From Arthrobacter agilis (GTDB taxonomy: Bacteria; Actinomycetota; Actinomycetes; Actinomycetales; Micrococcaceae): a DNA stretch of 64,000 nt. Positions 9,668 to 18,503 of the stretch are shown piece by piece. Numbering within the stretch: position 1 is the first letter of the stretch; every line of letters starts with the position of its first letter. Below the pieces are notes generated by a model. That model did no database searches. It saw only the letters and a list, made by a program, of their open reading frames with translations, and had not been told where the DNA came from. The translations under genes and the position numbers were made by a program. The DNA is taken from NCBI RefSeq assembly GCF_006494655.1, contig NZ_VHIM01000007.1, forward strand, positions 124,001 to 188,000. The letters run 5' to 3'.

Positions 9668-10048
9668 ATGGCGACAGATTACGACGTGCCGAGCGCGGAT
9701 GCGCGGGCCACTCCGGCAGCCGACCGGGAGGCAATCGCGGACGGGAGCCTTCGCACCGACCCATCGACGGGTCAGGTCCAGCAGACGGGGCGCGACGCCG
9801 ACGGTGCGGCCGCCCTCGGCGGTCATCCGTCCCTGTCGGCGACAGCCCTCCTCGACCAGGCTGAGCTCGAAGCGGCGGACTCCTTCGACCTTCCCGGCGC
9901 CGATCTCTCCAGCGAGGAGATCGCCGTCCAGATCCTCGCCGCGCAGGCCGACGAGTTCACCTGCGCGTCCTGTTTCCTGGTGCGCCATCGCTCACAGATA
10001 GCCGTCGACCGCGACGGTCGGCTGTACTGCACCGACTGCGAGGGCTGA
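9668..10048 (+). CDS. DUF4193 protein, zinc-ribbon-like
   Basis: A 126-residue member of an actinobacterial family that is nearly universal in the phylum but has no known function. It starts with the family signature MATDYD. The conserved second half has LPGADLSSEE and QADEFTCASCF, then a second Cys pair in YCTDC. The two CxxC pairs look like a zinc ribbon. The middle (about residues 12-60) differs from what I would expect: it is a low-complexity stretch instead of the usual acidic helix. RBS GGAAGAG lies 9 nt before the ATG. The DUF4193-DUF3093-dut order is conserved in mycobacteria. Confidence 0.85.
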   Translation: MATDYDVPSADARATPAADREAIADGSLRTDPSTGQVQQTGRDADGAAALGGHPSLSATALLDQAELEAADSFDLPGADLSSEEIAVQILAAQADEFTCASCFLVRHRSQIAVDRDGRLYCTDCEG

Positions 10049-10071
10049 CCGGCCGGCGAAGGCCCGCCGGG

Positions 10072-10548
10072 TCAGCGCGTGAGGGCCTCGACCAGCCGCT
10101 CGGGTGTGCGGGAGGAGACGAGCCAGTACGGCGTGCGGTCCTCGGGGTCCGTGAGCTCGATCCGGACGACCGGGGAGATCCAGCCGCGGATGCAGAGGTA
10201 GGCGAGGCCGTGCAGGCCGGGGCCACGCTGGTGCGTGGCGTCGTCGCCCGTGTACCAGCCGACGTCCCCGAGGTAGGACCGCTCGATGGTGGCACGACCG
10301 ACCGTCAGGGTCGTGTCCGTCACGACGATCCGCGGCGTGGACAGGATGAGCAGGGTGCCGACGATGATGGCGACCACGACGGCGACGGTGTAGCCCACGA
10401 CCATCGAGATGGGCGCGAACATCACGATCGTCGCCGCGGAGAACCCTGCCGCGATCAGCCAGATCCAGAAGGACGGCCACAGGCGCTCCTCGTAGGACAC
10501 GGTCTGGTCGGGTGAGTTCTGGGGAGCTTCCTCTGGCACGCTGGACAT
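10072..10548 (-). CDS. DUF3093 membrane protein
   Basis: A 158-residue protein with two adjacent membrane segments at about residues 27-47 and 50-70, followed by a PH-like cytoplasmic domain (VTDTTLTVGRATIERSYLGDV and the C-terminal WLVSSRTPERLVEAL). This is the typical DUF3093 layout and length. The family is specific to actinobacteria and its function is unknown. It is convergent with the DUF4193 gene and divergent from dut, as in other actinobacteria. Confidence 0.85.
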   Translation of the reverse strand: MSSVPEEAPQNSPDQTVSYEERLWPSFWIWLIAAGFSAATIVMFAPISMVVGYTVAVVVAIIVGTLLILSTPRIVVTDTTLTVGRATIERSYLGDVGWYTGDDATHQRGPGLHGLAYLCIRGWISPVVRIELTDPEDRTPYWLVSSRTPERLVEALTR

Positions 10549-10660
10549 GACACCAGCATTCCATCATTTGCCGGACGCCCCATCCCAGCCCTGCCGTCCA
10601 CCCGCGCGCCTCCCGGGTGGACGCCCGGTGGAGTGTCAGGTAGGCCCGGGGCAAAGGCGC

Positions 10661-10666
10661 TAAAGT
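10661..10666 (+). promoter_or_regulatory. -10 element for dut
   Basis: TAAAGT fits TANNNT. It lies 66 nt before the dut ATG, so the transcript would have a leader of about 60 nt. AAGGGG at 10720-10725 can serve as the ribosome binding site. Confidence 0.4.
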
Positions 10667-10732
10667 GGGGTGCTGGTCACCCGAGGTGCTTGTTCCGACG
10701 GTGCGGTCACGGGTACATCAAGGGGTGCGTCG

Positions 10733-11230
10733 ATGAATACAGAGCGGGATCTGCCGGTCCAGATCGTCATGCTCGACGCCGGGCTGGAACCCCCTGCCTA
10801 CGCCACCGACGGCGATGCGGGTGCCGACCTGAGGAGCGCCGTCGAGGTGGTCCTCGAGCCGGGCGAGCGATTCCTGGTTCCCACGGGGGTCGCGCTGGCG
10901 CTGCCTCCCGGGCACGTCGGACTCGTGCATCCGCGGAGCGGCCTGGCGGTGCGCCACGGCGTCACGGTGGTCAATGCCCCGGGAACCATCGACGCCGGCT
11001 ACCGAGGCGAGATCAAGGTCTGCCTCCTCAACACGGACCGCAGCGAGTCCGTGCGGATCGCGCGCGGAGACCGCATCGCGCAGCTGGTCGTCCAACGCGT
11101 GGAGCACGCGGTCTTCACGGTGGTGGATCAGCTTCCCGCCAGCCCGCGCGGCTCGGGCGGCTTCGGATCGACCGGCGGCTTCGGCAGTGTCGAGGCCGTG
11201 CCCGTCGCGGGTGCGCCCCCGGCCGGCTGA
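10733..11230 (+). CDS. dut: Deoxyuridine 5'-triphosphate nucleotidohydrolase (dUTPase)
   Basis: Hydrolyses dUTP to dUMP and pyrophosphate, keeping uracil out of DNA and supplying dTMP synthesis. It is a trimeric dUTPase of 165 residues with the standard five motifs: AGADLRSA, the RSGLAVRHG substrate loop, [14 protein letters not shown] with the catalytic Asp, RIAQLVVQ, and the C-terminal arm [11 protein letters not shown] that closes over the active site. The ATG at 10733 is chosen because the conserved protein begins there; upstream in-frame codons lie in the leader. The pairing with DUF3710 and the OB-fold gene is conserved in actinobacteria. Confidence 0.96.
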   Translation: MNTERDLPVQIVMLDAGLEPPAYATDGDAGADLRSAVEVVLEPGERFLVPTGVALALPPGHVGLVHPRSGLAVRHGVTVVNAPGTIDAGYRGEIKVCLLNTDRSESVRIARGDRIAQLVVQRVEHAVFTVVDQLPASPRGSGGFGSTGGFGSVEAVPVAGAPPAG

Positions 11231-11297
11231 TCCCGGACCGCCTCCCCACCATCCTTCAACGAACTCGATCACGTCCCCAGGGAAAGGAACCCTCCTC

Positions 11298-12194
11298 ATG
11301 GCTTTTGGGCGCCTCAGGAAGAAGAAGCAGGACGACGCCGACGGCGCGCCCGAGCAGGAGGCGGAACTGGCCACGCCTGCGGGGGAGACGGTTCCGGCCA
11401 CCGCCGACGGCGGGTCAGCTCCGGTCGACAGCGACTCGGCTCCCGCTGCGGTTGACGGCGACCCGGCTCCCGCTCCGGCCGACGGTGACTCGGCTCCCGC
11501 GGCCGACGCAGTACCGGCGGATTCGCCGCCCGTTCCTGCCGGCCACGTGTCCAGCAAGGACTACGACCGCACGGCGCTCGGTCCCTTCGACGAATCCGAA
11601 CAGGACACGGGGAGCGGCTACATCGACCTCGGTGCCCTGCGGATCAACGCCGCCGAAGGGCTGCAGCTGAGGCTCGAGGTCGAGGAACGCAGCAAGCGCG
11701 TCATCGCGGTGACGCTCGACCTCGCGGGGTCCACGCTCCAGCTCCAGGCGTTCGCCGCGCCGAAGACGGAGGGTCTGTGGGACGAGATCCGCGAACAGAT
11801 CGGTGTCTCCGTGGGCTCCCAGGGCGGCACGGTCGAGGAACGACCCGGCCGGCTCGGCACGGAACTCCTGGCCAAGCTCCCTGCGCAGACCCCGGATGGA
11901 CAGCCCGGCTTCCGCGTTGCGCGGTTCGTCGGGATCAACGGTCCCCGCTGGTTCCTCCGTGGTGTGTTCGGCGGACCCGCAGCCTTCCAGCCGGCCGCCG
12001 CCGCGTCCGTCGAGGCGCTCTTCCGCAGCGTCGTCGTGGTCCGCGGCGATCATCCGCTGCCCCCGCGCGAACTCCTGCAGCTGAAGCTCCCGAAGGACGC
12101 CGGAGGGCCTGCCCCGGCAGCACCCACGGCTGAGCCGGCCCGCCCGGACCTCAATCCGCTGGAGCGCGGTCCGGAGATCACCGAGACCCGCTGA
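11298..12194 (+). CDS. DUF3710 family protein
   Basis: A 298-residue cytoplasmic protein. A basic N-terminus (MAFGRLRKKKQ) is followed by an acidic, Ala/Pro-rich repeat region (about residues 15-80, with repeated SAP and DGD units) and then the conserved DUF3710 domain with ALRINAAEGLQLRLEVEE and GPRWFLRGVFGG. The start is supported by GGGAAAGGAAC just upstream. The function is unknown; the family always sits beside dut and a small OB-fold gene in actinobacteria, which suggests a link to nucleic-acid metabolism (inference). Confidence 0.85.
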   Translation: MAFGRLRKKKQDDADGAPEQEAELATPAGETVPATADGGSAPVDSDSAPAAVDGDPAPAPADGDSAPAADAVPADSPPVPAGHVSSKDYDRTALGPFDESEQDTGSGYIDLGALRINAAEGLQLRLEVEERSKRVIAVTLDLAGSTLQLQAFAAPKTEGLWDEIREQIGVSVGSQGGTVEERPGRLGTELLAKLPAQTPDGQPGFRVARFVGINGPRWFLRGVFGGPAAFQPAAAASVEALFRSVVVVRGDHPLPPRELLQLKLPKDAGGPAPAAPTAEPARPDLNPLERGPEITETR

Positions 12195-12199
12195 CGCCC

Positions 12200-12583
12200 G
12201 TGCCGTCCCGGCTGCACCGTCCCGAAACCGAAGCCTCCGTGGCTCCGGGGGATGGCCTGACGGCGGGAACGCACGGCAGCGTGCGGGCGCCGTCGGCATC
12301 GCCGTCGGAACTCCCCGTGCGGGGCCGGGTCACGGCTCGGGGAACCATCGAGCGGATCACCATCGCGCCGGCCGCGGCGACGCCGTCGTTCAGTGCCCTG
12401 GCGCGTCTCGACCGGAACGCGGGGCACGAAGGCGTGCACCTGGTCTGGATGGGCCAGCGCAGGGTGCCGGGCGTCGAGGCCGGGGTGGAGCTCCGCTTCG
12501 AGGGGATGGTGAGCCGGGTCGGTGGGACGCCGACCGTCTACAATCCCCGCTACGAGATCATCGGGCGCCCGGACGAGCAGTGA
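12200..12583 (+). CDS. OB-fold nucleic-acid-binding domain protein
   Basis: A 127-residue protein that starts at a GTG 5 nt after the DUF3710 stop. Residues about 40-122 form a small beta-rich OB-fold: VRGRVTARGTIERITI, LVWMGQRRVPGVEAG and LRFEGMVSRVGG, ending in the conserved YNPRYEI. The N-terminal 35 residues look disordered and may be an over-extension if a later start is used. The tight spacing means it is co-translated with DUF3710. Its molecular role is unknown. Confidence 0.75.
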   Translation: MPSRLHRPETEASVAPGDGLTAGTHGSVRAPSASPSELPVRGRVTARGTIERITIAPAAATPSFSALARLDRNAGHEGVHLVWMGQRRVPGVEAGVELRFEGMVSRVGGTPTVYNPRYEIIGRPDEQ

Positions 12584-12656
12584 TCACCGGGGACGACCGG
12601 CAACGAGCAGTGACGACCAGGGACGACCAGTGGGGACGACGGAGGAGTGCAGAGAC

Positions 12657-13535
12657 GTGGCGAGAGAGACGACGCCCGGCGGGAGCCCGATGGGTGGCCA
12701 CCCGAGTGACCCGAGTCAGCCGAGTGACCCGGTGAGTGACCCCGGGGACGACGCGGGCGATCGTGCCGGGGGTGACGCTGTGACAGCGGACAGCAGGACG
12801 CGCGCTGACCGGCAGGCTGCGCCGACCGGCGCCGATCTCGCCGCGCAGTACGCCGCGACGTCCGGGGTGCGCCGGAGCGAGGACGGTCAGATCGACGTGC
12901 TCTCCTCGATCGGTGGGGTCCAGGGCCTGGCCGAGAGTATCGCTCCGGGGCTCGTGTTCACGGTGCTGTTCACCTTCACGCGGGACCTCACGCTCTCGCT
13001 GGTCGCTGCGCTGGCCGTCTCCGCGGTCTTCACTGTCATCCGGCTGGTCTCCCGCACGCCGGTGACGCAGGCACTCGCCGGCCTGGTCGGCGTCGCGTTC
13101 TGCGCCTTCGTGGCGCTGCGGACGGGCAACGCCGAGGATTTCTTCCTGCCGGGGTTCTTCATCAACGGCGCCTACATCGTCGCGATGGCGGTATCCGTCG
13201 TCGTCCGCTGGCCCTTCGCGGGGCTGCTCTTCGGATTCATCCGCAACGAGGGGATCGAGTGGCGGCGGCAGGCGGTCCGCGTCAGGGCCTACTCGCTGGC
13301 GACGTGGATCATCGTGGCAGTCCTCGCGCTGCGGCTCGTGGTGCAGGTGCCCCTCTACCTCGCGGAGAACGTCGCGGCGCTCGGTTCCACCCGCGTGGCC
13401 ATGGGGCTGCCGCTCTACGCCCTCGGACTCTGGCTGGCCTGGGTCATCTCCCGGCCTCCTGCTGCTCCGGGCGGCGCCGCATCAACGGAGGGCTCGCGTC
13501 CCGACGACCGCTCAGGAGCCGGCACCGACGGGTAG
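12657..13535 (+). CDS. DUF3159 membrane protein
   Basis: A 292-residue integral membrane protein. An N-terminal disordered, acidic segment of about 75 residues is followed by the conserved DUF3159 core, with LGGVQ-like LSSIGGVQGLAESIAP and five or six hydrophobic segments up to ALGLWLAWVISRPP. A GTG at 12657, 10 nt after GGAGGA (12641-12646), is the best start; the ATG at 12690 is the alternative. The gene lies between the OB-fold gene and the convergent TrkA pair, as in mycobacteria. The family resembles intracellular septation protein A-like membrane proteins, but its function is unknown. Confidence 0.75.
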   Translation: MARETTPGGSPMGGHPSDPSQPSDPVSDPGDDAGDRAGGDAVTADSRTRADRQAAPTGADLAAQYAATSGVRRSEDGQIDVLSSIGGVQGLAESIAPGLVFTVLFTFTRDLTLSLVAALAVSAVFTVIRLVSRTPVTQALAGLVGVAFCAFVALRTGNAEDFFLPGFFINGAYIVAMAVSVVVRWPFAGLLFGFIRNEGIEWRRQAVRVRAYSLATWIIVAVLALRLVVQVPLYLAENVAALGSTRVAMGLPLYALGLWLAWVISRPPAAPGGAASTEGSRPDDRSGAGTDG

Positions 13536-13568
13536 CGGGCAGGCCCGCCGCGGAGTGCGGCCGCGTCG

Positions 13569-14252
13569 TCACTCCTCCGCGTCGTCCTGCTGCCCGCGCG
13601 CGGACAGAGCCGCCCGCAGCTCGTCCTCGGCCGCGATGGCGGCCAGGAAGAACATCTCGTCGCCACCCTCGACGACGTCGTCGGGGCTCGGGGTGATGGG
13701 GGAGTCGTCGCGCAGCACCGCGACCACGGCGCAGTCCTCCGGCAGGTGGATCGAGCTGATCGTGCCGCCGACGAGGGGGGAATCCTGCGGCACCGTGAAC
13801 TCGACGATCGAGGACACCCCGGTCTGCAGGGTCAGCAGGCGGACCAGATCGCCGATCTCCACGGCTTCCTCCACGAGCGCCGTCATGAGGCGCGGCGTGT
13901 TCACGGCGACATCGACCCCCCACGAGTCGTCGAACATCCAGTCGTTCTTCGGGTTGTTCACGCGGCCCACCGTACGGCCCACCCCGAACTCGCTCTTGGC
14001 GAGGAGCGAGACGACGAGGTTCACCTTGTCGTCCCCGGTGGCCGAGACCACGACGTCGGCCTCCTCCAGTCGCGCGTCCTTGAGGGTGGTCAGCTCACAG
14101 GCGTCCCCGATGAGCCACTTCGCGCCCTTGAGGCCGCTGCGCCCGATCACTTCGGGCTTCTCGTCGATGAGCAGGATCTCGTGCTTGTTGCCGAGGAGCT
14201 CCCGTGCGATCGAGGAACCCACGCTCCCTGCGCCTGCGATGACGACCCTCAC
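13569..14252 (-). CDS. ceoC: TrkA-type potassium uptake regulator (CeoC-like)
   Basis: A cytoplasmic RCK protein of 227 residues. RCK_N (about 1-120) has the Rossmann nucleotide site GAGSVGSSIA and the conserved acidic turn LLIDEKPEV. RCK_C (about 135-215) has the ligand-binding pattern IVEFTVPQDSPLVGG. Such proteins gate K+ transporters in response to nucleotides or c-di-AMP. The ATG overlaps the stop of ceoB by 4 nt (ATGA), so the two are translated together. No TrkH/KtrB channel is in the window; the nearest transporter is the divergent KUP/KimA-like gene at 15037. Confidence 0.88.
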   Translation of the reverse strand: MRVVIAGAGSVGSSIARELLGNKHEILLIDEKPEVIGRSGLKGAKWLIGDACELTTLKDARLEEADVVVSATGDDKVNLVVSLLAKSEFGVGRTVGRVNNPKNDWMFDDSWGVDVAVNTPRLMTALVEEAVEIGDLVRLLTLQTGVSSIVEFTVPQDSPLVGGTISSIHLPEDCAVVAVLRDDSPITPSPDDVVEGGDEMFFLAAIAAEDELRAALSARGQQDDAEE

Positions 14253-14932
14253 TGTGCCTCCTCCTTCGGTGCTGCCGCGAGGATGCGGCCTATCTCGTCC
14301 GTCGCCGTGGTCTTCATCATGGCGTGCAGGGTGTCTCCCTGCTGATAGCTCGTTTCCGCGGTCGGCAGGATCCCCTCGCCGAAGCGGGTGAGGTAGGCGA
14401 TCCTGACGCCGCTGGCCGCCTCGATGCTCTTCAGGGACTTCCCGAGCCAGGAGTCGCTGAGAGCGAGCTCCGCGAGGATCAACCGCCCCGACGTCTCCCT
14501 GAAGTCGCCGTTGATGGTCTGCTCGGGCAGGATCCGCCGGAGGACCTGGTCCGCGCTCCAGCGCACGGCCGCCACCGTGGGGATACCGAGGCGCTGATAG
14601 ATCTCGGCGCGTCCCGGATCGTAGATGCGGGCGACGACGTGCGGGACGTGGAAGGTCTCCCTCGCCACGCGCGTGGCGAGGATGTTCGAGTTGTCACCAC
14701 TGGACACGGCGGCGAACGCGTATGCCGTATCGATCTCGGCGTATTTGAGGGTCTCCCGGTCGAACCCCACTCCCGTGACCTTCCGTCCACCGAAGGACGA
14801 GCGGAGGCGGCGGAACGCGCGGTCGTCCTGATCGATGATGGCCACCGAGTGCCCGGACTCGTCGAGGGTGTGCGCCAGGCTGACGCCCACCCTGCCGCAT
14901 CCCATGATCACAAAATGAGCCACCGGGGGCAC
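14249..14932 (-). CDS. ceoB: TrkA-type potassium uptake regulator (CeoB-like)
   Basis: The first gene of the RCK pair, about 227 residues. RCK_N starts FVIMGCGRVGVSLA, with the acidic position in VAIIDQDDRAF; RCK_C follows from about residue 140. Two starts are possible on the minus strand: GTG at 14932, or GTG at 14923 which has GAGG 8 nt upstream and begins right before the conserved AHFVIMGCG. The family start favours 14923. It is divergent from the KimA-like transporter, with only about 105 bp between them, which points to shared control. Confidence 0.88.
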   Translation of the reverse strand: MPPVAHFVIMGCGRVGVSLAHTLDESGHSVAIIDQDDRAFRRLRSSFGGRKVTGVGFDRETLKYAEIDTAYAFAAVSSGDNSNILATRVARETFHVPHVVARIYDPGRAEIYQRLGIPTVAAVRWSADQVLRRILPEQTINGDFRETSGRLILAELALSDSWLGKSLKSIEAASGVRIAYLTRFGEGILPTAETSYQQGDTLHAMMKTTATDEIGRILAAAPKEEAQ

Positions 14933-15023
14933 CTCTGATTCCTGGTCGATTCTTCACGAGGATCCCGCCGTGCGGTGCCGGACCAGCACCCAGCCTAGTG
15001 GCTGGCCGTCCGCACGGACGCGC

Positions 15024-15029
15024 TAGTCT
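15024..15029 (+). promoter_or_regulatory. -10 element for leaderless transporter gene
   Basis: TAGTCT fits TANNNT and is 7 nt upstream of the GTG at 15037. It decides the start: the in-frame GTG at 14998 lies upstream of the promoter and would not be on the transcript. Confidence 0.55.
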
Positions 15030-15036
15030 GTGGGCT

Positions 15037-17013
15037 GTGCTGACTTTTCTCGAGGCCGTCAAGCGGGTGCTGGTGGGCAAGCCGTTCGCCAGCGACAGGC
15101 TGAGGAACCGAAGCCTCCCCAAGCGCCTCGCCTTGCCCGTCTTCTCCGCGAGTGCGCTCTCCTCCGTGGCCTACGCCCCCGACGAGATCCTGCTGACGCT
15201 CGCCCTCGCCGGGGTGGCCTCGGTCGCCATCTCACCCTGGGTGGGGTTGGCCGTGATCGCGGTGCTGCTCGTCGTGGTGGCGTCGTCCCGCCAGGCCGTG
15301 CATGCCTACCCGTCGGGCGGAGGAGATTATGAGATCGCCAAGCGGAACATCGGTCCGCGCGCCGGCACCACCGTGGCCTCCGCCCTGATGATCGATTACC
15401 TGCTCACCGTCGCGGTGTCCGTCTCGGCAGCCGCGCAGTACCTCGTCTCCCTTGCGCCCGGACTGGAGGGCGCCCGCGTCACGCTCGCCGTCGTCGGCGT
15501 CGCCGTGCTCGTGCTGCTGAACCTGCGGGGTGTCACGCGGGGAGTGCGGGCCAGGGCCGTGGTGACCTACGCCTTCCTGGCCGGCATAGCCGCCCTGTGC
15601 GTGACGGGTCTCGTCCAGGCGCTCTCGGGAACGCTGGCCGACGCGCCGAGTTCACGCTTCGAGATCGTGCCCGACGCCGCGCTGGACACCGGGCTCGTGG
15701 GGCTCGCGGGCGCGCTCCTGATCCTGCGCGCGTTCTCGGCCGGCGCCGCCGCGCTGACCGGCCTCGAAGGTCCGGGGTCCAACGTCCCCCGCTTCGAGGC
15801 CCCGCAGAGCCGGAACGCGGCGACCACGCTTTTGATCCTGGGGCTCGTCTCCTCGGCCATGCTCGCGGGAGTCATCTACCTCGCGAACGCCACCCGGGTG
15901 CATGTGGTCCAGAATCCGTCGGCACAACTGCTGCTGGACGGGCAGCCGGTACCGGACGACTACATCCAGGCGCCGGTCGTGAGCCAGCTCGCGCGGACCA
16001 TCTTCGATTCTGGGTCTCCCGCCTTCTACCTGGTGGTGGCCGCGACGGCGCTCATGCTGATGCTCGCGGGGCATGCAGCGTTCAACGCGTTCCCCGTGCT
16101 GGCCTCGATCCTCGCGACCGACGGCTACCTGCCACGCCAACTGCGCACCCGGGGGGACCGGCTGACCTTCAGCAACGGCATCCTGGCGCTCGGGATCGGA
16201 GCAGCGGTGCTCATCCTCGTGTTCCGGGCGGACGTCACGGCGCTCGTGCAGCTCTACATCGTGGGAGTGTTCGTCTCGTTCACGGGCGGGCAGCTCGGCC
16301 TCATCCGGCACTGGAACAGGACGCTGCGCAGCACCGTGGGCAAGCAGGAGCGCTGGCGCATCCACAAGTCGCGCGCGATCAACACGCTGGGCTTCGGCCT
16401 GACCGCTGCCGTGCTCGTAGTGATCCTGGTCACCAAGTTCGAGTACGGTGCGTGGATCGCGGTGCTCGCCATGGCCATCCTGTTCGCGGTGATGCGCAGC
16501 ATCAAGAAGCACTACGACACCGTCGCCGCGGAGCTGGCGATCGACGACGCCGTGAAGCTGCGCGCCCTGCCCTCGCGCGTGCACGCCGTCATCCTCGTCT
16601 CGCACCTGCGCAAGCCCGTCCTGCGGGCGCTCGCGTTCGCCAGGGCATCGCGGCCCTCCCGGCTGGACGCCATTACCGTCGACGTCGACCCCGAGCAGAC
16701 CCGGCGCACTCTCGCCGACTGGGAGAAGTACGAGATCCCGGTACCCATCACGGTCCTCGCCTCGCCCTACCGCGACACCATCACGCCGATCCTCGACTAC
16801 ATCAAGACCATGCGCCGGGATTCGCCGCGCGACCTGATCGTGGTCTACATCCCCGAGTACGTGGTGGGAAAGTGGTGGGAGCAGCTGGTGCACAACCAGA
16901 CCGCGCTGCGCATCAAGACCCGGCTGCACTTCGTGCCGGGCGTGATGGTGGCCAGTGTCCCGTGGCAGCTCGCATCCTCCGACGCGGCACAGATCTACCA
17001 GGACCTCAAGTAG
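15037..17013 (+). CDS. APC-superfamily permease, KimA/KUP-like potassium transporter
   Basis: A 658-residue protein with about twelve membrane segments (to about residue 490) and a C-terminal cytoplasmic domain of about 150 residues. It matches Bacillus subtilis KimA at the N-terminus: a GKP motif, then FSASALSSVAYAPDEIL and AYPSGGGDYEIAKRN, where KimA has closely similar stretches. The C-terminal domain (VHAVILVSHLRKPVLRAL, then VYIPEYVVGKWWEQLVHNQ) is the universal-stress-like part of that family. KimA is a proton-coupled K+ importer controlled by c-di-AMP. Annotation pipelines often call it an amino acid permease. The neighbouring RCK regulators support a K+ role (inference). Confidence 0.8.
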   Translation: MLTFLEAVKRVLVGKPFASDRLRNRSLPKRLALPVFSASALSSVAYAPDEILLTLALAGVASVAISPWVGLAVIAVLLVVVASSRQAVHAYPSGGGDYEIAKRNIGPRAGTTVASALMIDYLLTVAVSVSAAAQYLVSLAPGLEGARVTLAVVGVAVLVLLNLRGVTRGVRARAVVTYAFLAGIAALCVTGLVQALSGTLADAPSSRFEIVPDAALDTGLVGLAGALLILRAFSAGAAALTGLEGPGSNVPRFEAPQSRNAATTLLILGLVSSAMLAGVIYLANATRVHVVQNPSAQLLLDGQPVPDDYIQAPVVSQLARTIFDSGSPAFYLVVAATALMLMLAGHAAFNAFPVLASILATDGYLPRQLRTRGDRLTFSNGILALGIGAAVLILVFRADVTALVQLYIVGVFVSFTGGQLGLIRHWNRTLRSTVGKQERWRIHKSRAINTLGFGLTAAVLVVILVTKFEYGAWIAVLAMAILFAVMRSIKKHYDTVAAELAIDDAVKLRALPSRVHAVILVSHLRKPVLRALAFARASRPSRLDAITVDVDPEQTRRTLADWEKYEIPVPITVLASPYRDTITPILDYIKTMRRDSPRDLIVVYIPEYVVGKWWEQLVHNQTALRIKTRLHFVPGVMVASVPWQLASSDAAQIYQDLK

Positions 17014-17022
17014 GAAGACATC

Positions 17023-18375
17023 ATGACCGACGCTTCACCAGCCACTGATCAGCCGGGCCCGGGAGACGGGACTGACCTCCGCACCGCCGAGCTGATCATC
17101 GAACGTCCCGCGCACGGCGGACACTTCGTCGCGCGCCACGAGGGGCGGGTGGTCTTCGTGCGGCATGCGCTGCCCGGCGAGCGGGTCAGGGTCCGCTTCA
17201 CCGAGACGGACGAGGACGCCAGCTTCTGGCGGGCCGACGTGGTCGAGGTGCTCGAGGCCTCCGCCCAGCGGGTGCAGCACCCCTGGGCCGTCGCGGATGC
17301 GCTCAGGGCCGCGGCCCGGAACCGGTCCGCCGTGGGCGGTGCCGAGTTCGGGCACATCGCCCTGGACGAGCAGCGGCGTCTGAAGGGCGCGATCTTCCGG
17401 GAGCAGCTCTCGCGGCTCGCGAGGACGGAGTGGGATGTGCTCGTGGAGCCGGCTCCGGGAGAGGCATCGGACGGCCTGGGCTGGCGGACCCGCGCGGCCT
17501 TCGCCGTCGATCCCGCCGGCCGCCTGGCCATGCACCTGCACCGCTCGCACGAGGTGCTCCCGGTCCAGGAGATGCCGCTCGCCGTCGACGCCGTGAACGC
17601 GCTGCGCCTCTGGACGCTCGATCTCAGCGGGATCGAGCGTGTCGATGTTGCCGTGCCCTCCGGCGGGGGAGTGCCGTTCGTGCTCCTCGTCCCGGCAGCC
17701 GGCACCTCCGCGCGGCGCGTCGCCTCCGTGGCAGGCGCCATCGACGGCGCGTCCGTGGGGGTCCTCGACCCGGAGTCCGGGCAGGTGCAGAGGATCGGCG
17801 GGCGGACCTGGTTGCAGGAGACGGTGCTCGGCACCGACTACCGCGTGACGGGTGCGGGGTTCTGGCAGATCCACCGCGGTGCACCCGAAGCCCTCGTGTC
17901 CGCCGTGCTGGACGGACTGGAGCCGGCAGCCGGTGAACGGGTCGCCGACCTCTATGCGGGGGCCGGGCTGTTCACGGTGCCGCTGGCCCGCGCGGTGGGC
18001 GCTGCCGGCAGCGTGCTCTCCGTCGAGGGTTCGGCCGGTACCAGCCGCGATGCGCGCCGCAACCTCCACGGACAGGACCACGTCTCCATCGTGCAGGGTC
18101 GCGTGGACGCAGTTCTCGGGCGCTGGAAGGACCCGCTGGACGTCGTCCTGCTGGACCCGCCGCGTGCCGGTGCCGGCAGGAAGGTGGTGCGCCAGATCAT
18201 CGATGCGCGACCGCGGGCCGTCGGGTACGTCTCCTGTGATCCGGCGTCGTTCGCCCGCGATCTCGGCTACTTCCTGGGGGCGGGCTGGACCCTTGATTCC
18301 CTGCGCGTCTTCGACTTCTATCCGCACACGCACCACATGGAGTCCTTCGCGCGTCTGCTCCCGCCCGCGGCCTGA
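17023..18375 (+). CDS. TRAM-domain class I RNA (uracil) methyltransferase, RumA/TrmA family
   Basis: A 450-residue SAM-dependent RNA methyltransferase. An N-terminal TRAM domain (about 20-80) binds RNA; the catalytic domain has the SAM-binding motif [10 protein letters not shown], the motif [10 protein letters not shown] and the nucleophile Cys405 in VSCDP. Members make 5-methyluridine in rRNA or tRNA; which RNA is modified here cannot be told. The N-terminal Cys cluster for an Fe-S site seen in RumA is absent. It begins 9 nt after the transporter stop, and is the equivalent of Rv2689c. Confidence 0.88.
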   Translation: MTDASPATDQPGPGDGTDLRTAELIIERPAHGGHFVARHEGRVVFVRHALPGERVRVRFTETDEDASFWRADVVEVLEASAQRVQHPWAVADALRAAARNRSAVGGAEFGHIALDEQRRLKGAIFREQLSRLARTEWDVLVEPAPGEASDGLGWRTRAAFAVDPAGRLAMHLHRSHEVLPVQEMPLAVDAVNALRLWTLDLSGIERVDVAVPSGGGVPFVLLVPAAGTSARRVASVAGAIDGASVGVLDPESGQVQRIGGRTWLQETVLGTDYRVTGAGFWQIHRGAPEALVSAVLDGLEPAAGERVADLYAGAGLFTVPLARAVGAAGSVLSVEGSAGTSRDARRNLHGQDHVSIVQGRVDAVLGRWKDPLDVVLLDPPRAGAGRKVVRQIIDARPRAVGYVSCDPASFARDLGYFLGAGWTLDSLRVFDFYPHTHHMESFARLLPPAA

Positions 18376-18442
18376 CCGGCGGCGGGAGATGGAGCACGGG
18401 CGGCGGAGCCGGTCAATGGCACCCCGCGGGGGCGCCGAACGT

Positions 18443-18478
18443 TAGAGTTAACGCCAATCGAGGGCGATCACGTCGCCC
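18443..18478 (+). promoter_or_regulatory. dxs promoter -10 and leader hairpin
   Basis: TAGAGT at 18443-18448 is a TANNNT -10 candidate. In the following leader, GGGCGA and TCGCCC (18462-18478, 5-nt loop) form a small hairpin ahead of the strong RBS GAGGAGG. The regulatory value of the hairpin is unknown. Confidence 0.4.
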
Positions 18479-18503
18479 TACCGAATCAACCGAGGAGGCG
18501 CCC

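Noticed and set aside
14998-15036. Upstream GTG start for the KimA-like transporter
   Set aside because: It lies upstream of the TAGTCT -10 box that most likely drives the gene, and adds residues foreign to the family.
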